A stretch of 64,000 bases of DNA from assembly GCA_025766275.1 (NCBI GenBank), contig JAFKAC010000017.1, forward strand, positions 496,001-560,000, read 5' to 3'. The notes beneath the pieces are model-generated. The model saw nothing but the letters and a program-made list of their open reading frames with translations, was not told the origin of the DNA and did not search any database. The DNA comes from Lactarius indigo (Eukaryota > Basidiomycota > Agaricomycetes > Russulales > Russulaceae). Within the stretch, counting starts at the first letter, position 1, and each line of letters begins with the position of its first letter. Shown in pieces: positions 53,746 through 64,000 of the stretch. The position numbers were made by a program, and so were the translations under genes.

Positions 53746-54425
53746 GGAGACAGTGACTGCGGATACAACGAGATGTAGGTGTGGAACCCCCTCAACAGTG
53801 GAGGTGGTACTTAAGCGACAGTAGGCTGTGATACCCAAATTTGGTATATATTCCTGTGTGTCGTGCCGGTGTGCCCTCGCTTCTTGACTGTATGGCACCA
53901 CACCTGAGTTGGCCGTATCAAATCAACAAATAATGTATACCCTACCCATCACCAAGCAAATATCCAACTATAGTACTTATTTCTTCATAACCAGGCGTCA
54001 CTCCCTTACTCTGACCTAACCCCATCCCGGGGGGGAAGGTTAGAAAAAGTGAGAACAGGAGGTAGGAACCTCCTATAGAGCACGAGCCGTATTGCCTCCC
54101 TAGTTTAGCGCTCATTACCGCACACCCATCACTGTACGCTTACTGATGGACAGCTGGCCGTTGTCTATGTCACGTGTCCCAGCCTAGAAACGGGTTTTCC
54201 CAGGAGGAAATCTTGTAGAGACAAATCTCAGCACATCCCAGTTGCGAGTCGACGAACCCCGACTAGTGTGCTGTATAGCGGTTAAGAGCGTCGACCAAAA
54301 ACAAAAACAAAGACAACAATTACAAGGGGGGGTATCGTCTAACCAAGAAAGGCAACACAAGGAACAACGCAAGAAAGCAACTCAACGCAAATCAGGAACA
54401 GGCTGCGGTTGTCACGGGGAAATAA
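53746..54425. other. Intergenic region upstream of chitin synthase b
   Basis: It should hold the CHS-b promoter. A small inverted repeat aggaggt/acctcct lies near 54057-54075. No gene is seen. Confidence 0.4.
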
Positions 54426-56017
54426 TCACGGGTCCTGGAAGGTCTTGGCGCTGCGACTGAAGGGCAGTGAGACCGGCACGTTGTAAACGCGTATTACCCG
54501 AGGCTCGGCAAGTGGCGGGCCATGAGGGACGCTCGACACAAAAAGCTCGATTGGTTGATCGGGGTCGACAGCGCGGAACGAGTCCTCTGAGGGACAGATA
54601 AACAGCGGCGTGCGCTTGAACGGGCGCGGCGCTGCAGGGTCCGACGGAGGTGGGCCGCGCCGCCAGACGTAGCAGGGGCCCTTGCGGAAGGAGATGAACA
54701 TGCGCATGGCGGGTACGGCGTCGAACATGGCGAGTGCATAGCGCTCCGTCTTGTCGAACGAGTACTCGTCGTCCTCGGTACACGACGCGATGGAGAAGCC
54801 GGACTCGGAGGACTCGCTGAAGTCGTCCTCGTCCTGCGTGCCGGCGAGGTAGTTCAGAGGCGCCCAGACGAACACCTGCAGCTTCGGAAAGTGCTCTTTG
54901 ATGATGCTCAGTATCCGCTTGTTCTCCCCCGCTGACTACAGCCGCCAGTATGAGAACCGTTTGTTTTTTTTTGGTACAGGAAATGGGGGGGGGAGGGAGC
55001 GCCGACGCACATAGTCGATGTTCTCGTAGAGCGCGAGACACGTTAAGTTCGGCGCTTTGTCCGCGAACGTGCGCAGGATGCGCGATGTCGAGAGGTACTC
55101 TTCGGTGGTACACGTTTGTCGCGTGAGCGTGAGGCACTTGAGGTTCCGACACATATCACGCAGCGCGCGCGCAGCCTCGAACTCCTGGCGCACAGTGATG
55201 AAACGCATATCGAAGCGCAGCGCGACAGGCTGCGGCTTTGGGCGGCCATCGAAGCACGCCAGGATGTACGGCGGGATGCGGAGGTACGTACAGCGCAGCA
55301 GCGGAAGCTGCGGCTGGGGCGCTCCATCATGATCTTCTTTGTCGTCTAGCGGTGGTGCGGAGGCGCCGGGGAAGCGCACGTCGCCCTGTGGGTATCCATC
55401 GTGCTCGAACGCGATGAGCTGTGGCTGCGTCGCGAGCCACTGCGCGAGGGGTTCCGCCCAGGAGAAGAAGCACGCGAGGCGCTCGAGGCGGAAAGTGCAG
55501 CCGTCGAGGATGCGCACGTCGTCGTGGTGCACCGGCCACGGGCGCTCTTCCGCGAGCCGGATGTGGTTCGAAGCCGTGATCGACAGATCCTTCAGGTTCA
55601 CCAACAACCGCATTGTCTCCGCTACCACGTCTGTGTCGCCGGGCTCTGGCTCGCGGTGCACCGCGCCGGTGAACGCCAAGCGCTGTACGCGTCGTGCGAG
55701 GTCTGGCCGTGCGAGCATCGTGCGGCAGAAGAACAGCAGTCGTTTCTCTGGGACCGCAACGTACTTGTAGAACTGCGCCTCTATGTTGACGCGGAACGAG
55801 CGCGAGACGAGCGCGAGTGAATAGTCGAAGTCGCGGGGGTGGATGAATTGCAGTATGGCCCGATATAGCTCGAGGGGAATCGACGAGAGCCCTGTGCGCT
55901 CGCCATGATCTGCCAGCGTGTCCCACCAAATCAGGCAAATGGTCAAGACGGTGTTTTGGACTTACGGATCCGAGTCGCGGCCACAGAGGTCGCATAATCG
56001 CGGAGTTCGTGGTTCAT
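54426..56017 (-). CDS. F-box domain protein
   Basis: The three-exon model starts at ATG 56017 (MNHELRDYATSVAATR). Donor GTAAGTCC and acceptor TGGCAG bound an intron of about 55 nt. The main exon contains the F-box-like start LSSIPLELYRAILQFIHPRDFDYSLALVSRSFR and leucine-rich segments (LLVNLKDLSITASNHI, LKCLTLTRQTCT, LTCLALYENIDY). A second intron (GTGCGTCG...GGCTGTAG) leads to the last exon SAGENKRILSIIKEHFPKLQVFVWAPLNYL, an acidic run and the stop at 54426. It belongs to the large agaricomycete F-box group and would act as a substrate receptor of an SCF ligase. It is not closely related to F1-F4. Confidence 0.82.
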
Positions 56018-56307
56018 TTCGAGGAGCCCGAGCTAAGGCAATGGAGGATCCGAACTTGAACGGGGGGGGGGGTGAGGAAGGGAAGGTAGAATAAGCCATT
56101 ATTATGCATTAATCTCTCATCCAGGGGAGATCACCCCGCACTATGGAGGTTTGCGGCCTTACCGGCTATGATAGCAAAGAATACAAGGCCATGCGTGTGT
56201 GGGAAATAAAATCCATTATCGTATGTGAACATTCAATCATTTCAGCCAAAACCGTTGCTTGCCTATCCCGGCTACTGAGAGATTTGTACGTTATTACGCC
56301 CGACCAA
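56018..56307. other. Short intergenic region with a G run
   Basis: A run of nine or more G lies near 56060-56072 between the F-box start and the GPI16 stop. Nothing else is seen. Confidence 0.4.
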
Positions 56308-58240
56308 TTAATCCACTTTGGCGTTGACTTCGATCACCACGAATCTGCGGATCAGCATGTTGAACAAGCTACCGAAGATGAGGGCAATCAACGTGCTGCT
56401 CATGATGATAACATTGTACGGCATGCTGAAGTCCGGCGTAGCGAGGTCGACTAATAACGCCGGGGTATAGATACGCCGGTGTGGAGCGTTGAGAGGAACG
56501 AACACTGCTGGGGGGAGATCCCACCCCCGCTGCGCGTCCGGTGGGTGCTCCGTGTATCGCAAAAAGGCCTTGCGGACACGGAGGGAGAGGTGCAGGGTCT
56601 CATGGGGCGGCAGCTCGAGCGTGGCAAGCAGTTGCGCTGGCGTGGCATGTGGCCGCGACGGCGTGTACGTCATGTTCGTCAACAGGGACGCTGCAATACA
56701 CGTCAGCAGGCACGACGAACGTCACATACATGGAAGGTGGCGGTGGCATTGCACGCACCACATTCAACGCCCCGATCACCGCATGTCACGCTGAGCGTGT
56801 GCAGGAAGAACTCGACGTGCCACGGCATAGTTTCTAGATAGTGCGTGCGAACAGGTACAGGGCGGTTGTTCCGGACGACGACGGAAAGCTCTCCGTGTGT
56901 TTGGCTAGAGCCCTTCAGCGTGCGTCGCACGGACAAGTCGGAGAGGGGCGGTATATCGAGAGCTATACCGACGGCCGTTTGGTAACAAGTTAAACGGGAC
57001 CGAAGATAAGGCACATACGGTATAAAAAGCGTTCTTCCCCCGGCCATTTCATGGCGATGTTGAGGTCTGAGGTACCTTGGCGCAGTCAGGAACAATGCAT
57101 TATCGTTGGTCGAGAAGGTCAGCGCTCACCATTCGTTATATCATAAACTGCAACTCCAGCCTCTGCAGATACCCTGGGTTCAGGGGACAGAGTATATGCC
57201 GCTTCGTCTGACGGCAGCACAACCCGAACGATACTCGATGAAGCAACATTACACGACCGCGGAAGCGACCGCCCAAAAAGCGACTCCAACGTCCAATCTG
57301 GTTCGTTTCTCAGTTAGGCACCACCTCTGTAGGACAACAAAGTTCTCACCGCGCCGGCGATCGGCCGAGGTGCGCACGGAGTCTAGTACCGCCTGCACCG
57401 TTAGCGTAAGCTCGACGCCTGTGTCGGCGCGCCAGCGCACATGCACGCCGAGGCCATGCCAGTCGGCGTCAAAAATTCTGTGCGGCTCGAGTAGCGCAGC
57501 AACGCCCGCGCGCGAGGGACAGGGCAAGAGCTTGAGGAACGGCGTCAAGTTCTCAGTGCATACGCGCTCCGCGGGGAGCGTGGCGTGGCGTAGGGTGTAC
57601 GCGTCGCGTGCGGGGGCGGCAAGTTGCGGGAGGTCGCCTGTTGGCAGGAACGCGTGGGCGGGGGAGGTTGTGTGCAGCGCGTCCATGCTACCGAGCGAAG
57701 CACAGAACAGCCCCGAGAGCGAGTTTTGTAATGCCTTCCAGCGTGCATCGATGCTATGGTGCATCAGGTCAGGTTCACAAGGGGAGGAGGGGGAAGAAGG
57801 CACCTCGTCTGCACTGTCGCCCCGTCGCCCATCCACGCCCACAGCTCTGCTCCCGAGCCTACGCCAGGCTCGCCTGGGTGTCCCCAGCGGTCGTAGTCCC
57901 ATTTTCCAGAGTTAATAGTCAGATGGAACTCTGGTATCGCGTGTTCTCGCAGGATCTGCCCGAGGGCTAGGGGAAAGAGGGTGTAGTGCTGAGCTAGAAC
58001 GACAACCCTAGTCAAAGAAAGGAAGAGGCATAATTTTGTGAGCCACGCACACGTGTCATCGGTGCCCAAACTGCTCGGATCTCTTGGCACGGCACTACGA
58101 AGCAACGTAGAGAAAGAAAAGTGGGCTGCGAGTTTGCCGTCGATGAGGGGCCGCAGCGTGAGCTCTTCGCGGTATTCTTCTGCAGCTGCTGTCACAGAAA
58201 GTCCCTTGAAAAGGAAGAAAAAGATAATAGACCACTTCAT
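56308..58240 (-). CDS. GPI16: GPI transamidase subunit GPI16/PIG-T
   Basis: This subunit of the ER GPI-transamidase complex attaches GPI anchors to proteins. Evidence in order: signal peptide MKWSIIFFFLFKGLSVTAAA; EEYREELTLRPLIDGKLAAHFSF; HYTLFPLALGQILREHAIPE; SGKWDYDRWGHPGEPGVGSG; an intron of 50 nt (GTGCCTTC...CCATAG); SIDARWKALQNSLSGLFCAS; CTENLTPFLKLLPC; LFDADWHG-like IFDADWHGLGVHVRW; then near 56900 SQTHGELSVVVRNN and YLETMPWHVEFFLHTL; and a carboxy-terminal transmembrane segment MSSTLIALIFGSLFNMLI followed by a short basic tail. Several short introns are present. The order and motifs match the fungal PIG-T family as I remember it, so the assignment is strong. Confidence 0.9.
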
Positions 58241-58715
58241 ATTAGGTTAGAGTTGCAGGCTAGCTGGCTATTAGCATACTCGAGCGGAACGTTTGCCCAA
58301 TGCCCCGTCACGGTTCGTACTCATCGCATTAACCCCAGTTTGGGAATCGATGACCTAAGCACAGCGAGATACCCTTTCGGGCGAGCAGAGGGCTTTCTGC
58401 GAGGTGGACCACCGCAGCGCCAACCTCTGCCGTGACGTATGCGATTGCGGGGCCATGTTAGAGACGCTCATAGAGGAGGTGAGTATCCAGCTATAGAAGA
58501 CTCAGACCCGACTCTGAAGTTTAGGTGCCGAAAATCAGAGGAAAGCTGCGGTTACTTGTTGTGACGATGACGGAGGGCGATTATAGTGCAGAAAATGCCA
58601 GGCCATGAAAAAGCTATTTGAAACGCTGTGCAACGGGATCGATATGTCGACCTACGACGCACCGCTCCAAATTCCTAAGGGGAACTAACGGTGGTCCTGA
58701 ATGTGTACATGCAGG
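58241..58715. other. Intergenic region upstream of GPI16
   Basis: No gene or repeat recognised. Confidence 0.4.
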
Positions 58716-59031
58716 CTGTCTCGTCGTAGGTAGGTGCACACTGAGGTTTGATTTCCTCGTTGGTCTCTTCTGACTGCCTAACCGGCGGTACACCCGCATA
58801 TTCTATTCCTCTCGTCTTCAGATTGTGACTGTATGCTCGGTGACCCTCGTGGTTGCCCTCTTTATTATCCTTCCCTGAGTTTTGGTTTCGTACTTACTCT
58901 TCTCGGGGGCACCTCATCGGACTAACGCGTTTCTTAAATACGGCTCTGTTCTGCTGTGACTGGTCTGTAACTCTGCTGCGCATCCCAGAATAAATATTAA
59001 TCCAAAAAAAAAAAAAGACTGTCTCGTCGTA
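58716..59031 (+). mobile_element. Poly(A)-tailed retrocopy with 13-bp target duplication
   Basis: The 13-mer ctgtctcgtcgta occurs at 58716-58728 and again at 59019-59031. Between them lies a 290-bp sequence ending in a run of 13 A (59004-59016), with AATAAA at 58989-58994, about 10 nt before the tail. A long target duplication plus a poly(A) tail is the mark of target-primed, LINE-type reverse transcription. The body has no recognised coding or tRNA-like part and may be a 5'-truncated copy of an mRNA 3' end. Confidence 0.87.
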
Positions 59032-60049
59032 TTCATACCTTGGTAACTTCAAGCTGATACGTTGATCACCCGCCTCAGTCACTCCCGCAGCCCTGCGTCT
59101 CAATATATATTTTAGTACCTCTAGGAAACATGTCCTCTTTAGCTTTCTTCTCAAGTTTCTTCTCGTGCTAGGCTTCTCTCCGGACGTGATATATTGGGAA
59201 GCGTCGGGATATAATCATGTCACATTTATGTGCGACGGGTCTTACATCGTTATCGCTGTGCACGCCACTGGCTGAGCAGTATCGCTCGAAACACATAACG
59301 CCAGCTGTTTGACGAGCACCTGATGAGTCTGGTTCACTAGCGCTCATTCATCATGATTATGAGCGAGTGACGAGCTACTCAAAATCTATCAGCTTGATCG
59401 AGTCGAGTATGGCGAATCCAGGGTCCCCCCCTATGAGTAATTCTATTCCAATCAGAACATCTAGCATACAATACATCGAAGAGTACAGTACGGCGCCGCG
59501 AACTGTAAATATGGGTATGGGTTGGTGCCGTACCGAGTTGATGCATCATACAGATCAACGAGAAGTGGCCGGTCCGAGTCTATGCCGGAGCGACGAAGGG
59601 GCGGCGGATAGCGGCGGCCAAACGAATGAGGCGGCACGTGCTCGCCCCCTTTTTTTCGTCCTGCCATATGTCCGCCCAAGTTTTCGCCGAGTTCAAAGAA
59701 CCAGAACACTTTTCTTTCGTCCGCCCACCACGCCCAGTAATTGCCAGGATCGGTGATGAGACTCCATGTTTCCGGCCTTCATCAGCTCGCTCCGGGAGGA
59801 TCCCACTCACCGCTCGTCGCAACCTCGCCTCGGAAACGCAAACGCCTCATTCCCGATCGAGAAGCACTTTGTGCTTCCGCTCATTCTCTATACAGTCCGC
59901 CAACCTAGATGTTTTATCGTCACTACCTATCACTACAGTATGCACAAGAGTTAGTACACTTCCCTGCGCCATGCGCCAGTCCTCTTTCCTCCTGCCGCCA
60001 TTGTTCTACTAGTTTCTTCCCTATAGTAAACAAACTCGTGACCCTATGC
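59032..60049. other. Intergenic; one tryptophan-rich reading frame of doubtful status
   Basis: On the minus strand, 59787 to 59461 is open after an acceptor-like GATGAAG and reads PETWSLITDPGNYWAWWADE and KVFWFFELGENLGG. A very short intron would link it to an upstream frame near 59860. The composition looks protein-like, but I recognise no family. Nothing else is seen here. Confidence 0.3.
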
Positions 60050-63000
60050 TCATACTCTCCCAGACCAAAATTCAGAAAGCAACCGCGCGAGCTCGCCCTG
60101 TCCACGCGCCACTGCCATCTGCAATGGAGTGCTTCCTTTCTTGTCCTCAGCACATACGTCGGCGCCATGCTTCAGTAATAATCGCACAATTCCGGGGTAA
60201 TCACCTTTGGAGATATTACCAGGACCCCGTATTGCGTCGTGTAAAGGAGTCCAGCCGTAATTATCCTGGGAGTGAACGTCCGCGTTGTGCTCAAGTAGCA
60301 CCCGAACAACGTCGATGTGTCCACATCGTGCTGCGAAAGTTAGTGAAGTGTTGTGGTATTTATCTTTCGAATCCACATCTGCGCCATGGTCGAGTAGGCA
60401 TTGAACAACGTCACGGTGTCCCCGCTGAGATGCCCATTGTAAGGCGGTGCCATCCACGTTGTCTCGAACATCGGCATCCACGCTGTGCTGAAGCAGTGAA
60501 CGCACAACATGGAGATGCCCTCCATATGACGCTGAGTGTAACGCCGTCCCAAGATGACCGCCTCGAGCACTTGCACATTGCGGATATTCGATGGTAAGGT
60601 GTTCAACTAGCTCATGTAGTCCGCACAACGCGGCATAATACAATGGTCTTGCTCCCGGTTTCGGATTTGCTCGTGACTTGGGGTAGGTATACGTGCTGTG
60701 CTGGCGATCGAAATCGTGCAACCGGACCCACGCTTCAAAGTAGGGCTTGTCTGGGCCAAAGAGTTGTTCCATTCCATCGCGGACCCGTGACGCCACATTC
60801 TCGACTCGCGCATGAGTTACCCAGTGCTCAGCCGCATATCCAGCCAGAGGTGCACTGTCGCCATTTGGGTCATCGGGGTCCCGGAGTAAAACGCCAAGAC
60901 AAGCCTTGGCGAGCACCGTGTGCGCATCTTCGAGAGAAATATGGTATTGTGAGATCTCTCCCGCCGACGTCGCAAGCCGATCCGACATCAAAAATTCCTT
61001 CACCGAAAAGTGCGAAAATTGAACAACCGGGGATCCGTGACCAGGAACGACGGCAATTAAACTTGAACAGGTCGAAAGTATTGCTTGCTCGTGATCTTCC
61101 CACCGCCAGTCCGTGTTCAGCTCAGGGATCCCACCCTTCGCCACATCGAAGTCGAACGCGAGTAGTTCCGCGAGCTCGGAGACAGAAAGGGGTCGGACTG
61201 CCACGGTGAGGCATTGAAGCATCCGATACGCGTGCACTTGGTTGGCCTTCTTGATTTCCATCATCACCCGCTTGTATGTCTCATCGAGTGACTCCGGGAG
61301 TTCATTTAGAGTACGCCGGACACTTTGCGGAAGACATTGTCGTAGTGTTTCCAGTTGACAAAACACCCATCGGAACCTGGTTAAGTTCATGAGCTGTCAT
61401 CACGAAGTTACAACGATCGATGCACTTACATTCCGTCGGCTTTTTCTGAGAGCGCGTCAACAACCATTTTCTTATCCCGCTCTCGCCACTTCTTCATCAT
61501 CGTCTCAGAGTCAGAGTATACGACAGAGCGGACGAAATCGGCGATATCTTTCTTTTGTCCACTTTGGTCATGGAGCGAAACACTGTGAAGTGCCAAAGGT
61601 CCAAGAGTAGCGCGAATATCGAACTCGGGGCGGCTGGTGACGCAGACGTGGAGATGAGGTAGGTGGTGATTAACCAAGTCCTTGACAAGAGTAAGAACCT
61701 GTTCACGAGGCGGCGGGATACCACGTGAGTTTGGACACTCGTCGAGCGCATCCAAGATAATGTAGATCGGTGATTGATTGGGAATCGTAAGCATGTCCTT
61801 GAGGCATTGCGTCAACGCAGCTTCGCTGGGCGCTTTTGATCCGTTGTCGTGTTCTGAATAAAGACGGTGGAGGATGTCACAACAAGGACTGGACTGGGCA
61901 GAAAGTTGGACGAGAAGAGATGGGAGGAGGGTTCGACGACTTTGCTTATCAAGGCCCCTAAAGTCAAAATAAAAGTAGGCGATAGACGCCAATCCTGCCT
62001 TGCAGAGGGTTTCGATATCTTGAATAATCGCGGAGCTGTCGGGAAACGTAAATTGGCCGTAGCGTAGAGTGCTAAGCGATGACTGACCAAAGGATGCTCT
62101 TCCCGGAGCCCGCTAGGAATGCAGATAATCATCAGGGGTGGATCGGAGACAGGCGAGGAGAACATACGTTTGCCATAAATCCACAAGAGAGAGCCAGCGG
62201 ATCTCCATCTCCCAAAAATTCCGCCACAAAAGAACCACTGAGCCGTTCCCCCGTGTTGGATACCGCACGCAAGATTGTGATTTGTCGACGGATCTGGCGG
62301 AGTAACCCATCTTCTGAGGCGCTTTCTTACTTGATTCCCTATGAACACATAAGAGACATCACGGACAGAAACGAAACAAACAAACATTTCAAATCTTCAA
62401 TGCTGTTTGCCAATTGTTGGACGTCTAATCGATATTCAGAACGAGGGACAGCGAACACGCTGTACGCCGTACGTACCATTTACGACAGTAGTCACCTTGT
62501 TGTCGACAATTTGCGTGAGCTTCAGGATCTCTGCTGCCGCCATACGAGCCTCCTCTTGCGTCAACACGTCTAACCGCTTCAGAGCGTCTTCTATCTCCTT
62601 CTTTCCAATGAGCTTCTTCAGGTATTTTTCTGGAAATAGGTTAGCCGACAATCATATATCGCCGAGAGCAACGCACTGGCTCGTCCTTGCTTCATCTCCT
62701 TCGTTGCAATAGCGAAGACATTCAGCACTTCGACCATTATCTTTACGATTATGTCGGTCATCGCGTCTGTCGGTCGAACTGTAGTATAAGACTCGAGCCG
62801 TGTGAAGAAGTTCTCGATGCGCCCGAAAAGGTCAACGAGGTCATCTTGGCTTGCTTCGACATCTTTGGCTGCCTGTGACACACTCGTAAGAATTGCCTTC
62901 ACACAGAGCTCAAGGAGGATGCTCACCAAGAGCAGAACGCCAACACCAGCGAAGATGAGTTTTGCGGGTGAGAACACCTGAAAAATTAGAATTAATTCAA

Positions 63001-63342
63001 TTAAGGGGGTGGGTATAGATAGGTCACCGTTGACTAAATGGAACTCACGAGTCCAACGCCTTCCCCGAGTGTTGCAGAGAATCCATAGAGGACGTTGATT
63101 GTCGAGTTCAGCCACCGTGACAATCTCTCGTCGGCACTCCTTGATTCATCAAACTCCCTGACCGCGTCCTGGAGGACGGCGAGAATGTCACCAGGAGAGT
63201 TGCAGGCTTGTAGCTGTTCCGCAAGCGGGTGCGCGCGAAGGTCGTTCTTGGTCTTTTTCTCATATGCTTTCAGGGATGCGCCGAAGACGGACCGGAAATT
63301 GGAAGAGCCTGAGGATGTAGGAGTGGGTGGAGCTTGAGACAT
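60050..63342 (-). CDS. Goodbye-NACHT-ankyrin STAND receptor (fungal NLR-like)
   Basis: A signal-transducing NTPase with an amino-terminal effector-type domain and ligand-sensing repeats; such proteins take part in fungal self/non-self recognition and cell death. Start MSQAPPTPTSSGSSNFRSVFG at 63342. The Goodbye domain follows (HPLAEQLQACNSPGDILAVL, LSRWLNSTINVLYGFSATLG, SPAKLIFAGVGVLLL, MTDIIVKIMVEVLNVFAIAT, YLKKLIGKKEIEDALKRLD). A linker WVTPPDPSTNHNLACG precedes the NACHT: Walker A GKPGSGKSILC assembled across two introns near 62120 and 62090, AYFYFDFRGLDKQSRR, Walker B YIILDALDECPN, and sensor-like VCVTSRPEFDI. After an intron at about 61430-61380 comes FRWVFCQLETL, a helical region (LLAFDFDVAKGGIPEL) and at least five ankyrin repeats (GTALQWASQRGHRDVVQCLL; DGADVDSKDKYHNTSL-type) to the stop at 60050. 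Joins were made by hand. Confidence 0.88.
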
Positions 63343-64000
63343 AGGAAAATGAGCTGGTCGACTGGAGGGAAACAGAAAAGATGTGAAGGTAGAAGTAAAT
63401 AGGTGTATTCATTAGCCTTCGCCTCAGGCGTGAGTCTCCAGATGCATGGAGCACCGCTTGGTGCATATCAGACGCTGACGCCGAGCGGAATCTATTGAAC
63501 TGTACTTGTATACGTATACGCCGCCGTGACTGCTAAGCTTGGACTGCGGAACTTTGCCGGTCATAGCGACGCCCATAATGGGGGCCCGATTTACAGACAC
63601 AGCCGACCTCCACCATGCGGGGTTCATAACGTTCATAGTTAAATATGAAATTTGGTATCTCACAAATATGCGTGAGAAAAGGCTAGGCATGGTTATCAAT
63701 CACCCTTTCAGACTCAGCCTGTCTACGAACAGGGCCTCCCATTTTGGATGTCGCTGTAATGCCAACTGTATCCTACATATTTTAAGCTTGAGGTATCACA
63801 AGTGGTGGTAAGGGTGCATCAGCATCCCGAATCGCGTTTGCGCCGGTGGCCGAACGAAAGTTCTGACCTTCCTAACTAGGAAGCGATTCACCTTGTGGCA
63901 CCGTGTAGACGCTTGTCGAGGAACCCTATTTCAAACCGGGACAGAATAGACGACCAAGTAGATTCAGAGAAGATGGAGATCTTTTTTTTTTTGTATATCC
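63343..64000. other. Upstream flank of the STAND gene, no feature recognised
   Basis: Only short frames without motifs. A T run lies near the right edge. Confidence 0.4.

Noticed and set aside
54266..54296. Possible tRNA gene (TATAGCGGTTAAGAGCG resembles an A box)
   Set aside because: No matching B box, anticodon stem or acceptor stem follows at the right distance; the neighbouring GAACCCC-type word is in the opposite sense.
55339..55820. Plus-strand frames of more than 130 codons
   Set aside because: Antisense shadows of the GC-rich F-box gene on the minus strand.
1..64000. CRISPR array, bacterial operon or ribosome-binding-site features
   Set aside because: The window is eukaryotic; no regularly spaced short direct repeats of that kind were seen.

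Overview
The window looks like a chromosome segment from an agaricomycete (mushroom-forming basidiomycete) fungus. The evidence is: genes with many introns of about 50 nt (GT...AG, CTAAT-type branch sites); a division-1 chitin synthase; a GPI-transamidase subunit; expanded F-box/LRR proteins; a Goodbye-NACHT-ankyrin STAND receptor; a Tnp2-type DNA transposase; and several Ty3/gypsy chromodomain retrotransposons. I do not name a species.

Layout. (1) 1-36.4 kb is a transposon nest. Element A (Ty3/gypsy, minus strand, cut by the left edge) carries a solo LTR of its own family and sits in an older LTR remnant. Next come three tandem paralogs (P3, P2, P1) of an unknown family, one split by solo LTR D1; a hAT-like non-autonomous element with 8-bp target duplications; a solo LTR of family B; and a small intact 3-exon gene. 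Full-length element B (15.27-23.10 kb, TSD cctca) lies inside solo LTR D2 (TSD ctttc). Element C (24.93-32.93 kb, TSD atgat), with intact gag and pol, lies inside a Tnp2 transposase gene whose two halves are at 24.2-24.7 and 33.2-36.0 kb. (2) 36.7-53.7 kb is a tandem duplication with a unit of about 8.45 kb. Each unit has two adjacent F-box reading frames and a chitin synthase. The breakpoint falls in the 5' part of the chitin synthase, so copy a lost its start while copy b is complete. (3) 53.7-64 kb holds single-copy host genes: an F-box protein, GPI16/PIG-T, a poly(A)-tailed retrocopy with a 13-bp target duplication, and a Goodbye-NACHT-ankyrin receptor.

Main biological points. All three retroelements have, two bases after the 5' LTR, a 10-11 nt primer-binding site complementary to an LTR segment 25-27 nt downstream of the TATA box; this is the geometry of Tf1-type self-priming. 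Gag of B and C has no ATG for its first 130-170 residues and begins at a GTG in an otherwise ideal Kozak context (CACCGTGGC), with the homologous amino-terminal region conserved. Element C carries a third ORF after the chromodomain, with a coiled coil and carboxy-terminal CCHC knuckles. LTR-LTR differences in B and C are, by eye, 20 of 20 transitions and 19 of 20 at CpG; eight of nine premature stops in the mobile elements are TGA, fitting CGA to TGA. That is the pattern expected from CpG methylation and deamination.

Limits: exon joins were inferred by hand from splice signals, frame continuity and remembered family motifs. No alignment or database search was run.
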